From contig JAJDAN010000038.1 of assembly GCA_029261855.1 (NCBI GenBank), positions 154,051-218,050 on the forward strand: a DNA stretch of 64,000 nt. The letters are read 5' to 3'. Position numbers and translations under genes: made by a program. The stretch's first letter is position 1. Each line of letters begins with the position of its first letter. Below are positions 41,100-49,427 of this stretch, piece after piece. Origin of the DNA: Deltaproteobacteria bacterium (GTDB lineage: Bacteria; Myxococcota_A; UBA9160; UBA4427). The notes below the pieces were generated by a model, which did no database searches, was not told the origin of the DNA, and worked only from the letters and a program-made list of their open reading frames with translations.

Positions 41100-41608
41100 G
41101 AGGGTCGGCTGCGCTCGTAGCGCCGGGTCGTGAACGCGTACTCGTTGCGATCGTCGGCGGGGTGGTACGTCTCGGCTTCGAGCACCCAGGCGCCGTCGTG
41201 CTCGTCGAAGGCCGGGAAGAACGCGTCTCCCTCGACCTGGGCGTGCACGGTGGTCAGGTAGAGGGTGTCGGCTCGCTCGAGCGCCAGGGCGTAGACGGCT
41301 TCCCCGCCGAACGCGAAGGCCTCGTCGTCGCCGCGCTGTTCGGCGAGGGCGAGGGCCGCGTCGAAGTCGCGAGCCACGAGCACGTCGTCGTGTTGCGAGC
41401 GGAAGTCCGGGTTCCGGGTCAGGACGATGGACGTGCGGCCGGGCAGGGGACGGCGGATGGTGTCCCAGGTCTTGCGACCCATGATCAGGCAGTGCCCCAT
41501 GGTGAGCGCGCGCACCGCCTTCTGGTCGTCCCGGACGCGCCAGGGGATCTCGGGCCCGGAGCCGATCACCCGGTTCTCGGACATCGCCGCAACGATGGAC
41601 AGCTTCAT
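41096..41608 (-). CDS. folA: Dihydrofolate reductase
   Basis: A 170-residue DHFR (E. coli 159). It reduces dihydrofolate regenerated from the thymidylate synthase reaction. It has MKLSIVAAMSENRVIG, PWRVRDDQK in place of PWHLP..., TMGHCLIMGRKTWDTI and FAFGGEAVY (the Gly-Gly NADPH site). The Asp/Glu proton donor is in RDDQ. ATG 41608 is the family start; an in-frame ATG at 41644 adds 12 residues. It follows thyA by 41 bp. Confidence 0.95.
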   Translation of the reverse strand: MKLSIVAAMSENRVIGSGPEIPWRVRDDQKAVRALTMGHCLIMGRKTWDTIRRPLPGRTSIVLTRNPDFRSQHDDVLVARDFDAALALAEQRGDDEAFAFGGEAVYALALERADTLYLTTVHAQVEGDAFFPAFDEHDGAWVLEAETYHPADDRNEYAFTTRRYERSRPS

Positions 41609-41635
41609 CGCAGTGGTGTCCGCAGTAGGGCGCTC

Positions 41636-41660
41636 ATGAATCATCCGGGCTAGACGGCGA
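41636..41660. repeat. Second copy of CATGAATMATCCGGGCTAGACGG motif
   Basis: The sequence between thyA and folA, running into the thyA stop, matches 38064-38087 except for a few bases. Two copies 3.6 kb apart are too long to expect by chance. It may be a small repeat element or a trace of rearrangement. Confidence 0.55.
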
Positions 41661-42471
41661 TCGGCGCCTTGATGCCCTTGTGCGGGTCGTAGCCCTCGAG
41701 CTTCACGTGGTCGGCTCGGAACGCGAACAGGGACTTCACCGAGGGATCCAGGCGCAGCGTGGGGAGCTCGCGGGGTTCGCGCGCGAGCTGACGTCGCACC
41801 TGTTCGAAGTGGTTCTGATAGACGTGCGCGTCCCCGAGCGAGATCACCAGCTCGCCGGCCGCCAGGCCCGTCACCTGGGCGACCATGCGCGTGAGCAGGG
41901 CGTAGGACGCGATGTTGAACGGCAGGCCCAGGAACAGGTCGCAGCTGCGCTGGTAGACGCCGCAAGAAAGCTCGCCGTCCGCGACGTAGAACTGGAAGAG
42001 CAGGTGGCAGGGCGGTAGCGCCATCTGCGGCAGCTCCGCCGGGTTCCACGCGGATACGAGCAGGCGCCGCGAGTCCGGGTCGTCCTGGATCTTCTGGATG
42101 ACGTCTGCCAGCTGGTCGATGGACCCGGCCGTGCCCGCTTCCAGTCCGCTGGGGTCGGCCGGCAGCGGCCAGCTGCGCCACTGCTTGCCGTAGACCGGCC
42201 CGAGGTCGCCGTCCTCGTCGGCCCACTCGTCCCAGATCGTGACGCCGTTCTCCTGCAGATAGCGGACGTTGGTCTCACCGGAGATGAACCACAGCAGCTC
42301 GTGCACGATCGACTTGAAGTGCACGCGCTTGGTGGTGAGGAGCGGGAAGCGGTGTCGCAGATCGAAGCGCACCTGCTCGCCGAACAGGCTGACGGTGCCG
42401 GTGCCCGTGCGGTCGCCCTTGACCTTGCCGTGCTCGAGCACGCGTTCGAGGAGGTCGAGATACTGTCTCAT
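41650..42471 (-). CDS. thyA: Thymidylate synthase
   Basis: A 273-residue ThyA making dTMP from dUMP with methylene-tetrahydrofolate. The active-site Cys is in [13 protein letters not shown], the folate site in [13 protein letters not shown] and the dUMP phosphate site in [18 protein letters not shown]. First gene of an operon with folA, the classical pairing. Confidence 0.98.
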   Translation of the reverse strand: MRQYLDLLERVLEHGKVKGDRTGTGTVSLFGEQVRFDLRHRFPLLTTKRVHFKSIVHELLWFISGETNVRYLQENGVTIWDEWADEDGDLGPVYGKQWRSWPLPADPSGLEAGTAGSIDQLADVIQKIQDDPDSRRLLVSAWNPAELPQMALPPCHLLFQFYVADGELSCGVYQRSCDLFLGLPFNIASYALLTRMVAQVTGLAAGELVISLGDAHVYQNHFEQVRRQLAREPRELPTLRLDPSVKSLFAFRADHVKLEGYDPHKGIKAPIAV

Positions 42472-42497
42472 CGTGGGTCGCCCCCGATGCTAACGCA

Positions 42498-43712
42498 TCA
42501 CCCGAACAGGTTCCGAACGATCTCGATGCCGCCGACCCAGGTTCCGATCACGCTGCCGAGGGTGGTGAGGATGAAGACCAGGAAGATCTTCAGCAAGCGG
42601 TTCTGCCACCACGCCGAGACCCGGGACATGTCGGTGCCGACGGTCTGGAACTCCGTCACCTTGGGCGGTTGCACATAGGCTTGAACGAAGGCCGCCACGT
42701 AGCCGGCGCCGATCAAGGGTGTGAGGGACGTGAAGGGTGCGGCGAAGAAGGCCGCCAGGATGGTCGCCGGGTGGGCCAGGGCGAGGACGCCCCCGATGCC
42801 ACTCGGGATGGCGTTGGCGACGAACCAGAACCAGGCATTCTCGCCCGCGGCGACGCTTCCCTGGGTGACTCCGATCCAGGCGATCGAGCCGAGGATCAGG
42901 GCGGGGATCGCCCAGCCGACCCACTTCCAGACGGGCGATACGGGAGGCACCACGTTGATGGCGTCGAGGTCGACGACCTGATTCGCGGCGATGGCTGCGA
43001 GCATGCCCTTGACGTGGCCTGCGCCGACGACCGCCACGATGTGCTCGCCCTCGGCTTCGAGGATCTTCTGGGCGAGGTACGCGTCGCGCTCGTCGATCAG
43101 GACGCGCTTGAGCGCGGGCATGTGCTCGCCCAGCTCCGCCATCAGCTCGGACAGCACGTCCTGCTGGCGGATCCTTCGCAGCTCCTCTTCGGAAAGCTCG
43201 GGGCTGTCGAAGGCGCTGGCGACGAAGGTCGAGGCCAGCATCATTTTTCGCCACAGGGACAGGGAGTTCCACGACCGCCTCAGGGTGACGCGGATGTCGC
43301 GGTCGCAGAGCGCGATGGGGATGTCGAGCTGTTCTGCCGTGCGGCCCGCCTCGAGCAGTTCGCTGCCCGGGGTCACACCCAGCTGTTGACCCAGGCGTTT
43401 CTGATACGAGGCGAGGATCAGGTTCGCCATCAGGGTGGCGAGGTGCCGTTCGCGGATGATCTGGCGCAGGTCGAGGTCTTCCCAGCGTTGCTCCTGGGAC
43501 AGCGCGTCGTAGCGCTGGGCGTCCAGTTCGAGGCAGACACAGTCGGGCTTCTCGCCCTCGATCACCTGCCGTACGAGGTCGACGGACTCGCGGGAGATGT
43601 GCGCGGTGCCGACGATGGTGAAGCGACGCCCTCCCACCTCCACGCGATGGACGTCTCTCTGGGAGAAGGCTTCGGGATCTTCGGATGCTTCGGAGTCGCC
43701 GGGCTCGGTCAT
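42498..43712 (-). CDS. TraB/PrgY-family membrane protein
   Basis: A 404-residue protein. The N-terminal TraB domain has IVGTAHISRESVDLV, CVCLELDAQRYDALS and ALCDRDIRVTLRRSW, with the conserved GTAH and Glu/Arg sites. Three or four C-terminal membrane helices follow (WVGWAIPALILGSIAWIGV and later). Enterococcal TraB dampens pheromone activity, but the bacterial family's biochemical function is unsettled. It is divergent from the polytopic protein at 43776 across a 63-bp gap with a perfect inverted repeat. Confidence 0.9.
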   Translation of the reverse strand: MTEPGDSEASEDPEAFSQRDVHRVEVGGRRFTIVGTAHISRESVDLVRQVIEGEKPDCVCLELDAQRYDALSQEQRWEDLDLRQIIRERHLATLMANLILASYQKRLGQQLGVTPGSELLEAGRTAEQLDIPIALCDRDIRVTLRRSWNSLSLWRKMMLASTFVASAFDSPELSEEELRRIRQQDVLSELMAELGEHMPALKRVLIDERDAYLAQKILEAEGEHIVAVVGAGHVKGMLAAIAANQVVDLDAINVVPPVSPVWKWVGWAIPALILGSIAWIGVTQGSVAAGENAWFWFVANAIPSGIGGVLALAHPATILAAFFAAPFTSLTPLIGAGYVAAFVQAYVQPPKVTEFQTVGTDMSRVSAWWQNRLLKIFLVFILTTLGSVIGTWVGGIEIVRNLFG

Positions 43713-43730
43713 GGGCGGCACAGGGTGACC

Positions 43731-43749
43731 TGCCCGGGTGCCCCGGGCA
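43731..43749. promoter_or_regulatory. Perfect inverted repeat in the traB divergent gap
   Basis: TGCCCGGG-TGC-CCCGGGCA is a perfect 8-bp dyad in the 63-bp gap between TraB and the polytopic protein. It ends 14 bp before a TATCCT hexamer, so it covers the -35 region. It is a candidate operator. Confidence 0.5.
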
Positions 43750-43763
43750 AGCTTCGGGCGTCC

Positions 43764-43769
43764 TATCCT
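43764..43769 (+). promoter_or_regulatory. TATCCT -10-like hexamer, leaderless start
   Basis: TATCCT ends 6 nt before the ATG at 43776 and there is no Shine-Dalgarno. The transcript would begin at or beside the start codon. Confidence 0.45.
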
Positions 43770-43775
43770 CGCGCG

Positions 43776-45542
43776 ATGCTGCGCGGCTCGCGGGTGCGAT
43801 GGATCGTCTGGGCGTCCTGTTGCCTGTGGCTTGCCGCCTGCGTGCCGTCCGCGGTGAGCGCCGAGGCCGAGTCGGCCGTCGAGGCGCCCGTGGTGGGGTT
43901 GCGGACTGCGGCGGCAGGGGTGGGCCAGGCGAGCGCCGTCTACGCTTCGCGAGCCGACACCCGCAGGCCCGGCGAGACGCGCTTTCGGGGACTCAGCCTG
44001 ACGCGCGCCGGCATCGCGGGGCTCGGCGTCGGCGTCTATGGGCTCGGAGTCTGGCTGCGACGTCGCGGCCTGCGCGACGACTGGTTCGGTCTGCGCCAGG
44101 CCACCCTCGCGTTGCTCGCCGTGGCGGCTTTCGCCGGTTACTACAACTTCCTCCAGCTCCACCATCCCGGCGGCTTCAAGGGCGCGGACGTCTTCCACTA
44201 TTACATGGGCTCGAAGTACTTCGACGAGCTCGGCTACTTCGACCTGTATCCCTGCGCCCTGGCCGCTCTCGTCGCCGACGGACTGCAGGACATCGAAGGG
44301 CTCCCGGAAGTCCGCAACCAGCGGACCCTGCGCATGCAGTCGGACGCCGAGACCCGCGCCGACATGCAGCGCTGCCCGGGTCGCTTCGACGCTGGGCGCT
44401 GGGACGCCTTTCGCAGCGACGTGGCCTTCTTCCGACCGCGCATCCAGGGCGGCAGCTGGACGCATCTGTTCGAGGACCATGGCTACAACCCGACGCCGGT
44501 CTGGAGCTTCGTCGGCGGTCTCGTGTCCGGACGCGTGCCCGCGACGGCGGATTCGCTGCCGGTCCTGATCCGGATCGACCGCGTTCTCATCGTCCTGATG
44601 GGAGCGTTGATCGCGTGGGTGTTCGGCTTCGAGGCGGCCGCGCTCGCGGCCATCGTGTGGGGTACCAGCCCGCTGTGGTCCTACAACTGGACGGGAGATG
44701 CCTTCCTGCGACATCTCTGGCTCTTTTCCAGCGTGGCCGGCTTGTGTCTGCTCGAACGTGGGCGCCACTTCGCTTCCGGGCTCTGGCTGTCGCTGGCAGC
44801 GTTGTTGCGGATCTTCCCGGGCATCTTCGCGTTCGGGTATCTCGTTCACGCGGTCCGGCGCTTCCGTTCGGACGGAGTCCCGCGTCCGACCCGGCGCTTC
44901 GTCGCCGGCCTCGCCCTGGGCGGAGTCGTGCTGCTCGCCGCAGGCGCCTTCGCGACCTCCCACGGTGTTGGCGCCTATGTGGAATTCCGCTCGAAGATGT
45001 CCGGCGTGGTCGCGCAGCCGGGAGTCAACAAGGTGGGTCTGTCGGCGTTGGCCACGGAGATCGTCTACCGCGCGACGACACTGGAAGTCACGACACCCGA
45101 CGGGCGCGTGCTGAAGGTTCCCGAACCCGCCCCGGTCACCGTCATCGCGGTGCGCGTCCTGCAGGCGGCAGTCGTGATCGTCGGGCTACTCGCGTTCTGG
45201 CGCGCCGCTTCTCGGGTCGAGGGCTTCGAGGCTGCGGCACTGGGCTTCGCGCTGATTCCGTTGCTGACGAGCCCGACGAACTACTACTACCCGTTCGTGA
45301 TCGCCGCGGCGATGTTGTCGGCGAGGCGCGCCTGGGTGGGCGTCGCGCTCGCGACGACGCTGATCGGCTGGATCTGCGCGGACCAGATCTGGTTCCTGGA
45401 CCCGGTGCGCTACATCGCCTTCGACGTCATCGCCGTGGCCTTCGCGCTGACCGTCCTGCTCGGGATGGGCTTCAGCCGGCGACCCGGTCCGGCGAGCGCT
45501 GGGGAGATCGCCGCCGCGCCTGGAATCGCCACCACAGCCTGA
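43776..45542 (+). CDS. Polytopic membrane protein, possible GT-C glycosyltransferase
   Basis: A 588-residue protein with about ten membrane helices. The first large loop, HHPGGFKGADVFHYYMGSKY followed by FDELGYFDLY, resembles the acidic/Tyr-rich periplasmic loop of GT87/GT39 mannosyltransferases. The catalytic residue is not proven. Oddly, the N-terminus also has a lipobox-like LAAC (C22) after a short hydrophobic run, unusual in a polytopic protein. Its last 71 bp overlap the convergent msrQ. Confidence 0.7.
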   Translation: MLRGSRVRWIVWASCCLWLAACVPSAVSAEAESAVEAPVVGLRTAAAGVGQASAVYASRADTRRPGETRFRGLSLTRAGIAGLGVGVYGLGVWLRRRGLRDDWFGLRQATLALLAVAAFAGYYNFLQLHHPGGFKGADVFHYYMGSKYFDELGYFDLYPCALAALVADGLQDIEGLPEVRNQRTLRMQSDAETRADMQRCPGRFDAGRWDAFRSDVAFFRPRIQGGSWTHLFEDHGYNPTPVWSFVGGLVSGRVPATADSLPVLIRIDRVLIVLMGALIAWVFGFEAAALAAIVWGTSPLWSYNWTGDAFLRHLWLFSSVAGLCLLERGRHFASGLWLSLAALLRIFPGIFAFGYLVHAVRRFRSDGVPRPTRRFVAGLALGGVVLLAAGAFATSHGVGAYVEFRSKMSGVVAQPGVNKVGLSALATEIVYRATTLEVTTPDGRVLKVPEPAPVTVIAVRVLQAAVVIVGLLAFWRAASRVEGFEAAALGFALIPLLTSPTNYYYPFVIAAAMLSARRAWVGVALATTLIGWICADQIWFLDPVRYIAFDVIAVAFALTVLLGMGFSRRPGPASAGEIAAAPGIATTA

Positions 45543-46113
45543 TTCCGAGCAGGCTCGCGAGGATCGCGGCATAGATCAGCGGCTCGCGGGTGTCGGCCTT
45601 CACCAGCCACAGGAAGTGCACCACCGCGCCGATGCCTGCGAGATAGACGAGCCGGTGCAAAGGCTTCCAACGCCGCCCCAGACGCCGTGCGGCGGCGCGC
45701 GTCGACGTCGCGGCGAGAGCGCCCAGGATCAAGAAGGTGGCGAAGCCGACGGTGATGTAGGGCCGCTCGGAGATGTCCTCGCCCAGGGATCCGAGCTCGA
45801 AGCCGAGGTCGAGCCCGAGGTAGGTCGAGAAGTGCAGGCACGCGTAGAAGAACGCGAACAGCCCCAAGGTGCGCCGTTCGAGGGTGAGGTTGCGCCAGCC
45901 CGTGAGGCGACGAAGCGGGGTCACGAGCAGGCTCCCCATCAAGAAGCGGATCGCCCAGGCGCCGGTCTCGTGGGTAATCTTCTCGACCGGATTCGCACCC
46001 AGTCCGTCTGTGAACGCTGCGTGTACCAGCCAGACCGCGGGCAGGCAGCCAAGCGTCAGGGTCGCGGCGCGCAGGGCGCGCCGGCGCGTCCTCGGTGATT
46101 CGAGAAGCGCCAC
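45472..46113 (-). CDS. msrQ: Methionine sulfoxide reductase heme subunit MsrQ
   Basis: A 213-residue inner-membrane heme protein that passes quinol electrons to MsrP. It has six helices and the expected heme His residues: ITHETGAW, CLHFSTYLGLD, KPLHRLVYLAGIGAVVHFLW. The start is GTG 46113, two bases after the msrP stop. The coding end overlaps the convergent membrane-protein gene by 71 bp. Confidence 0.94.
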   Translation of the reverse strand: MALLESPRTRRRALRAATLTLGCLPAVWLVHAAFTDGLGANPVEKITHETGAWAIRFLMGSLLVTPLRRLTGWRNLTLERRTLGLFAFFYACLHFSTYLGLDLGFELGSLGEDISERPYITVGFATFLILGALAATSTRAAARRLGRRWKPLHRLVYLAGIGAVVHFLWLVKADTREPLIYAAILASLLGIRLWWRFQARRRSPQRSPDRVAG

Positions 46114-46115
46114 GC

Positions 46116-47102
46116 TCAGAATTGCTTTCGGAGGTCCATTCCGGAATAGAGGCTTGCGACCTGGTCCGCGTAGCCGTTGAACATCAGCGTGGGCCGCTTT
46201 CGAAGATCCCCGATCCGACGTTCCCGGGCCTGGCTCCAGCGCGGATGGTCGACCTCCGGATTCACGTTGGCGTAGAAACCGTACTCGCGTGATGCGCTGA
46301 TGTTCCACGACGTGGCGGGCTGGTCTTCCTGCAGGCGGATCTTCACGATCGACTTGATGCTCTTGAAGCCGTACTTCCAGGGCACCATCAGCCGCAAGGG
46401 CGCTCCGTTCTGGTTCGGCAGGACCTTGCCGTACATGCCGACGACCAGGATTGCGAGGGGATGCATTGCCTCGTCGATTCGCAGGCCTTCGCGATAGGGC
46501 CAGTCGAGCACCCGGCGCCGTTGGCCGGGCATCTGGTCCGGGTCCAGCAGGGTCTCGAAGGCCACGTACTTGGCTCGCGAGGTCGGCTGCATGCGCGCGA
46601 TCACGTCGCCGAGGGGGATGCCGACCCAGGGAATGACCATCGACCACGCCTCGACGCAGCGCAGGCGGTAGATGCGTTCCTGCAAGGGGTGGGGCTTCAG
46701 GAGGTCTTCGAGGGGAACCCGCCCGGGTTTGGCAACTTCGCCCTCGACGACGACGGACCACGGCTCGGGCCGCAGGCTGCCGGCGTAGCGCGCGGGATCG
46801 GTCTTGTCGGTGCCGAACTCGTAGAAGTTGTTGTAGCGGGTGGCGTCCTCGTAGCGCGTCCGCTCTTCGTCCGTCGCGAGCGCCGGGGGTCCGGGGACAG
46901 TCGGCAGCAGCTTCGTCGGGAGTGTTGCCTGGCTTCCCGCGCTGGCTTCTCCAGGGCCGCAACCCGTCAGGAAGGCGCTGCCGAAAGCCGCGGCGCCGAG
47001 GCCGGCGGAGACGCTGGTCGTCAGGAACTCCCGCCGCCGCAGGTACACGGCTTCGGGGGTGACGTCGTTCTCTCTCGGCTCGTGGCCGCGTCGGATCAGC
47101 AC
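46116..47102 (-). CDS. msrP: Periplasmic methionine sulfoxide reductase MsrP
   Basis: A 328-residue molybdopterin enzyme (E. coli 334). A Tat signal ([16 protein letters not shown]) leads it to the periplasm, where it repairs oxidised methionines in proteins. The molybdenum Cys is in [15 protein letters not shown] (C149). GTG 47102 has GGGAG six bases upstream. It sits with msrQ as in other Proteobacteria. Confidence 0.95.
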   Translation of the reverse strand: MLIRRGHEPRENDVTPEAVYLRRREFLTTSVSAGLGAAAFGSAFLTGCGPGEASAGSQATLPTKLLPTVPGPPALATDEERTRYEDATRYNNFYEFGTDKTDPARYAGSLRPEPWSVVVEGEVAKPGRVPLEDLLKPHPLQERIYRLRCVEAWSMVIPWVGIPLGDVIARMQPTSRAKYVAFETLLDPDQMPGQRRRVLDWPYREGLRIDEAMHPLAILVVGMYGKVLPNQNGAPLRLMVPWKYGFKSIKSIVKIRLQEDQPATSWNISASREYGFYANVNPEVDHPRWSQARERRIGDLRKRPTLMFNGYADQVASLYSGMDLRKQF

Positions 47103-47149
47103 GTCCCGCTCCCTTCCTTTTCGCTCGCTCCGTTGTGGCTCGCTGGCCG

Positions 47150-47172
47150 ATGATACGTGGCACCGCAGCCCT
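47150..47172 (-). promoter_or_regulatory. Candidate msrP promoter
   Basis: TATCAT (47155-47150) on the minus strand differs from TATAAT at one base. A weak TTACCG lies 17 bp upstream. The start would be near 47143, giving a leader of about 40 nt. Confidence 0.35.
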
Positions 47173-47300
47173 CGGTAACACGGGGAGGGCGGACAGAACG
47201 ATTCCAGTGGCATGCGAGCCCCTACGCGGCCGCCGCGACCGGAAACACCCCTCCCGGGCCGCGGCTCCAGCCTAAGCTGCCGCCTGCCGATCAGGACCGC

Positions 47301-48590
47301 ATGCCCCAGTCTGGACAGTTCCAGTCCCTCTTCTCACAGAAGCTCGACCGCGCCGTCTTCGGCACCTATTTCCTGGGCTCGGTCGTCCCGACCGCGTTCC
47401 TCGCGGCGGTGCTCCACCAGTATGTGTTGCCGGGTTTCGGACAGGACGGCCTCGCGACCACGGGCCTGATCGGCATGCTGCTCGGTGTCGGCGTGCTGTC
47501 TCTCGCGTCCTTCTTCGCCTTGCGTCGCCTGGTGGACACGGCCTTGAAACGGATGAAGGCAGACAATCGCCGGCTCGAGACCATCTTGACGGCATCGCGC
47601 GATCTGTCGGGCGCGCTGCACACTCATTCCGTCGCGGACACCGCGGCACAGTGCGCGATCGCCCTGACCGACGTCGGCGCCGCCTACGTGCTGCTGCAGG
47701 CTGGCCGCGGCAAGCCGTTGCTGGTCTGCGAGTCCGCAGGGCAGGACCCGGCTCCGCTCTATCAAGCCAACCAGGAGACCATCGGCGAGGTACTCGACGC
47801 GGCCGTGGCGAGCGGCACGCCGTCCTTTCTCGAGACAGGCGACGCGACGGGCCGCGGCCCCTCGGCAATCGCCGTGATCCCGCTGGCGGTCGCGGGTGGC
47901 TTGCGCGGCGCCTTCGTTCTCCTGCATACGGAGCCGGGCGCGGGCTTTGCGCCCGAGCAGGTCGACGCGGTGACGTCCCTCGCGGGCTTCGTGTCCGTGG
48001 CCTTCCAGAGCGCCGATCTCCAGAATTCCCAGCGCAACTTCTTCTCGCGCGTGACAGAGATCCTGGTGACGGCCCTCGATGCCCAGCTCGACCAGGGAGA
48101 CGCTCGCGCCGGCCATCCCAACCGGATCGCCGCAGTCGCGAACAGCATCGGGCGCGAGCTGGGGCTCGCCGAGGAGCCGCTCCAGCGGCTGCACTTCGCA
48201 TCCCTGCTCCACGACATCGGGTACCTGAAGATCGACCGCGCATTGCACTTCGACCCCTCTCAGTGCAAGGCGCATCCGCTGCTGGGCTTCCGGATGTTGA
48301 GCCCGATTCGGCTATGGCAGGACGTAGCGCCCGTCGTTCTGCATCACCACGAATGGTTCGACGGGTCGGGCTACCCGGAAGGCCGTGCCGGGTCCGACAT
48401 CCCCCTCGAGTCCCGCATCCTGCTGGTGGCGGACGTGTTCGACAAGCTCACCCACGAGGACTTCGAGTGTCCGGCCGTGGGCGTCTCCGAAGCCCTCGAC
48501 CAGATCCGCGCGGGAACCGGACGGCAGTTCGACCCGCGCGTCGTGGACGCGTTGGCCGCAATCGCGAGTCGGGGCGAGCTCGTCGCCTGA
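47301..48590 (+). CDS. GAF/HD-GYP domain membrane protein
   Basis: A 429-residue signalling protein. Two helices near residues 20-75 anchor it, a GAF-like domain spans about 100-270, and the HD-GYP domain has [11 protein letters not shown] (HD) and [14 protein letters not shown] (GYP). HD-GYP enzymes degrade cyclic di-GMP. ATG 47301 follows AGGA. Sensing through GAF is inferred. Confidence 0.92.
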   Translation: MPQSGQFQSLFSQKLDRAVFGTYFLGSVVPTAFLAAVLHQYVLPGFGQDGLATTGLIGMLLGVGVLSLASFFALRRLVDTALKRMKADNRRLETILTASRDLSGALHTHSVADTAAQCAIALTDVGAAYVLLQAGRGKPLLVCESAGQDPAPLYQANQETIGEVLDAAVASGTPSFLETGDATGRGPSAIAVIPLAVAGGLRGAFVLLHTEPGAGFAPEQVDAVTSLAGFVSVAFQSADLQNSQRNFFSRVTEILVTALDAQLDQGDARAGHPNRIAAVANSIGRELGLAEEPLQRLHFASLLHDIGYLKIDRALHFDPSQCKAHPLLGFRMLSPIRLWQDVAPVVLHHHEWFDGSGYPEGRAGSDIPLESRILLVADVFDKLTHEDFECPAVGVSEALDQIRAGTGRQFDPRVVDALAAIASRGELVA

Positions 48591-48610
48591 CTGACACCCG
48601 GCCGGGGTGG

Positions 48611-48616
48611 TATCTT
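48611..48616 (+). promoter_or_regulatory. TATCTT -10-like hexamer
   Basis: TATCTT ends 8 nt before the ATG at 48625 with no ribosome site. Its position fits leaderless transcription. Confidence 0.4.
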
Positions 48617-48624
48617 CCGCTTCC

Positions 48625-49323
48625 ATGTGCGGCCGCGTGACCCTGACCAGCTCTGCGCGAGAGCTCGCGGAGCAGTTCGATCTGGAAGGCGAGATCGACG
48701 TCTCTGGCCTCAGCCCCCGCTACAACATCGCGCCGTCCCAGGACATCGCGACGGTGCGGCAGGGCCGGGACGGACGGCGCGCCCTGACCTTCGAACGCTG
48801 GGGGCTGGTCCCCCACTGGGCGAAGGACCCCTCCGTCGGCAACCGGCTGATCAACGCCCGGGCCGAGACCGTCGCCACCAAGCCGGCCTTTCGCGACGCC
48901 CTGAAGAGCCGGCGCTGCGTGGTGCCCGTGGACGGCTTCTACGAGTGGAGCGGCACGGGTGCGGAACGCAGGCCCTATGTCTTCCGCCGACCGGACGGGC
49001 GCATGTTCGGCATCGCCGGGCTCTACGAGCGCTGGCTGGGCGAGGGCGGGGAGGTCGTGGATTCCTGCACGCTGATCACGACGGAAGCCAACGGCACCCT
49101 GGCACCGTTCCACGACCGCATGCCCGTGATCCTGGCTCCGGGCGACTATGATCGTTGGCTCGATCGGGAGGCTCAGGAAGCGGAGGCGGTCCAGTCGCTG
49201 CTCGCTCCCTGTCCGGCGGACTGGCTGTCCGCGAGCCCCGTCAGCTCCCGCATCAACAACGTCCGCAATGACGACCCCGCGTGTCTTGTCCCGGACCCTG
49301 TAACCGGCAACTTGTTCGGTTAG
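48625..49323 (+). CDS. SRAP/HMCES-like (YedK) abasic-site protein
   Basis: A 232-residue SOS-response-associated peptidase family protein. Cys2 of MCGRV forms the DNA-protein cross-link to abasic sites. Other conserved sites are NARAETVA, VDGFYEW (Glu) and PFHDRMPVIL (His). ATG 48625 is fixed by Cys2. It shields abasic sites in single-stranded DNA. Confidence 0.95.
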   Translation: MCGRVTLTSSARELAEQFDLEGEIDVSGLSPRYNIAPSQDIATVRQGRDGRRALTFERWGLVPHWAKDPSVGNRLINARAETVATKPAFRDALKSRRCVVPVDGFYEWSGTGAERRPYVFRRPDGRMFGIAGLYERWLGEGGEVVDSCTLITTEANGTLAPFHDRMPVILAPGDYDRWLDREAQEAEAVQSLLAPCPADWLSASPVSSRINNVRNDDPACLVPDPVTGNLFG

Positions 49324-49427
49324 CGCTTCGCCGAAGAACGATTTCCGGGTGTGCGGTGCGTCACACAGCCGTGTCGGCGTGTGGGGCAACCCCGTCAAGT
49401 CCGGGGGTCGAAATCCGATACGACAGT

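Noticed and set aside
42486-42499. GATGC-TAAC-GCATC hairpin as a terminator after traB
   Set aside because: Only 5 bp, no T run, and it overlaps the stop codon.
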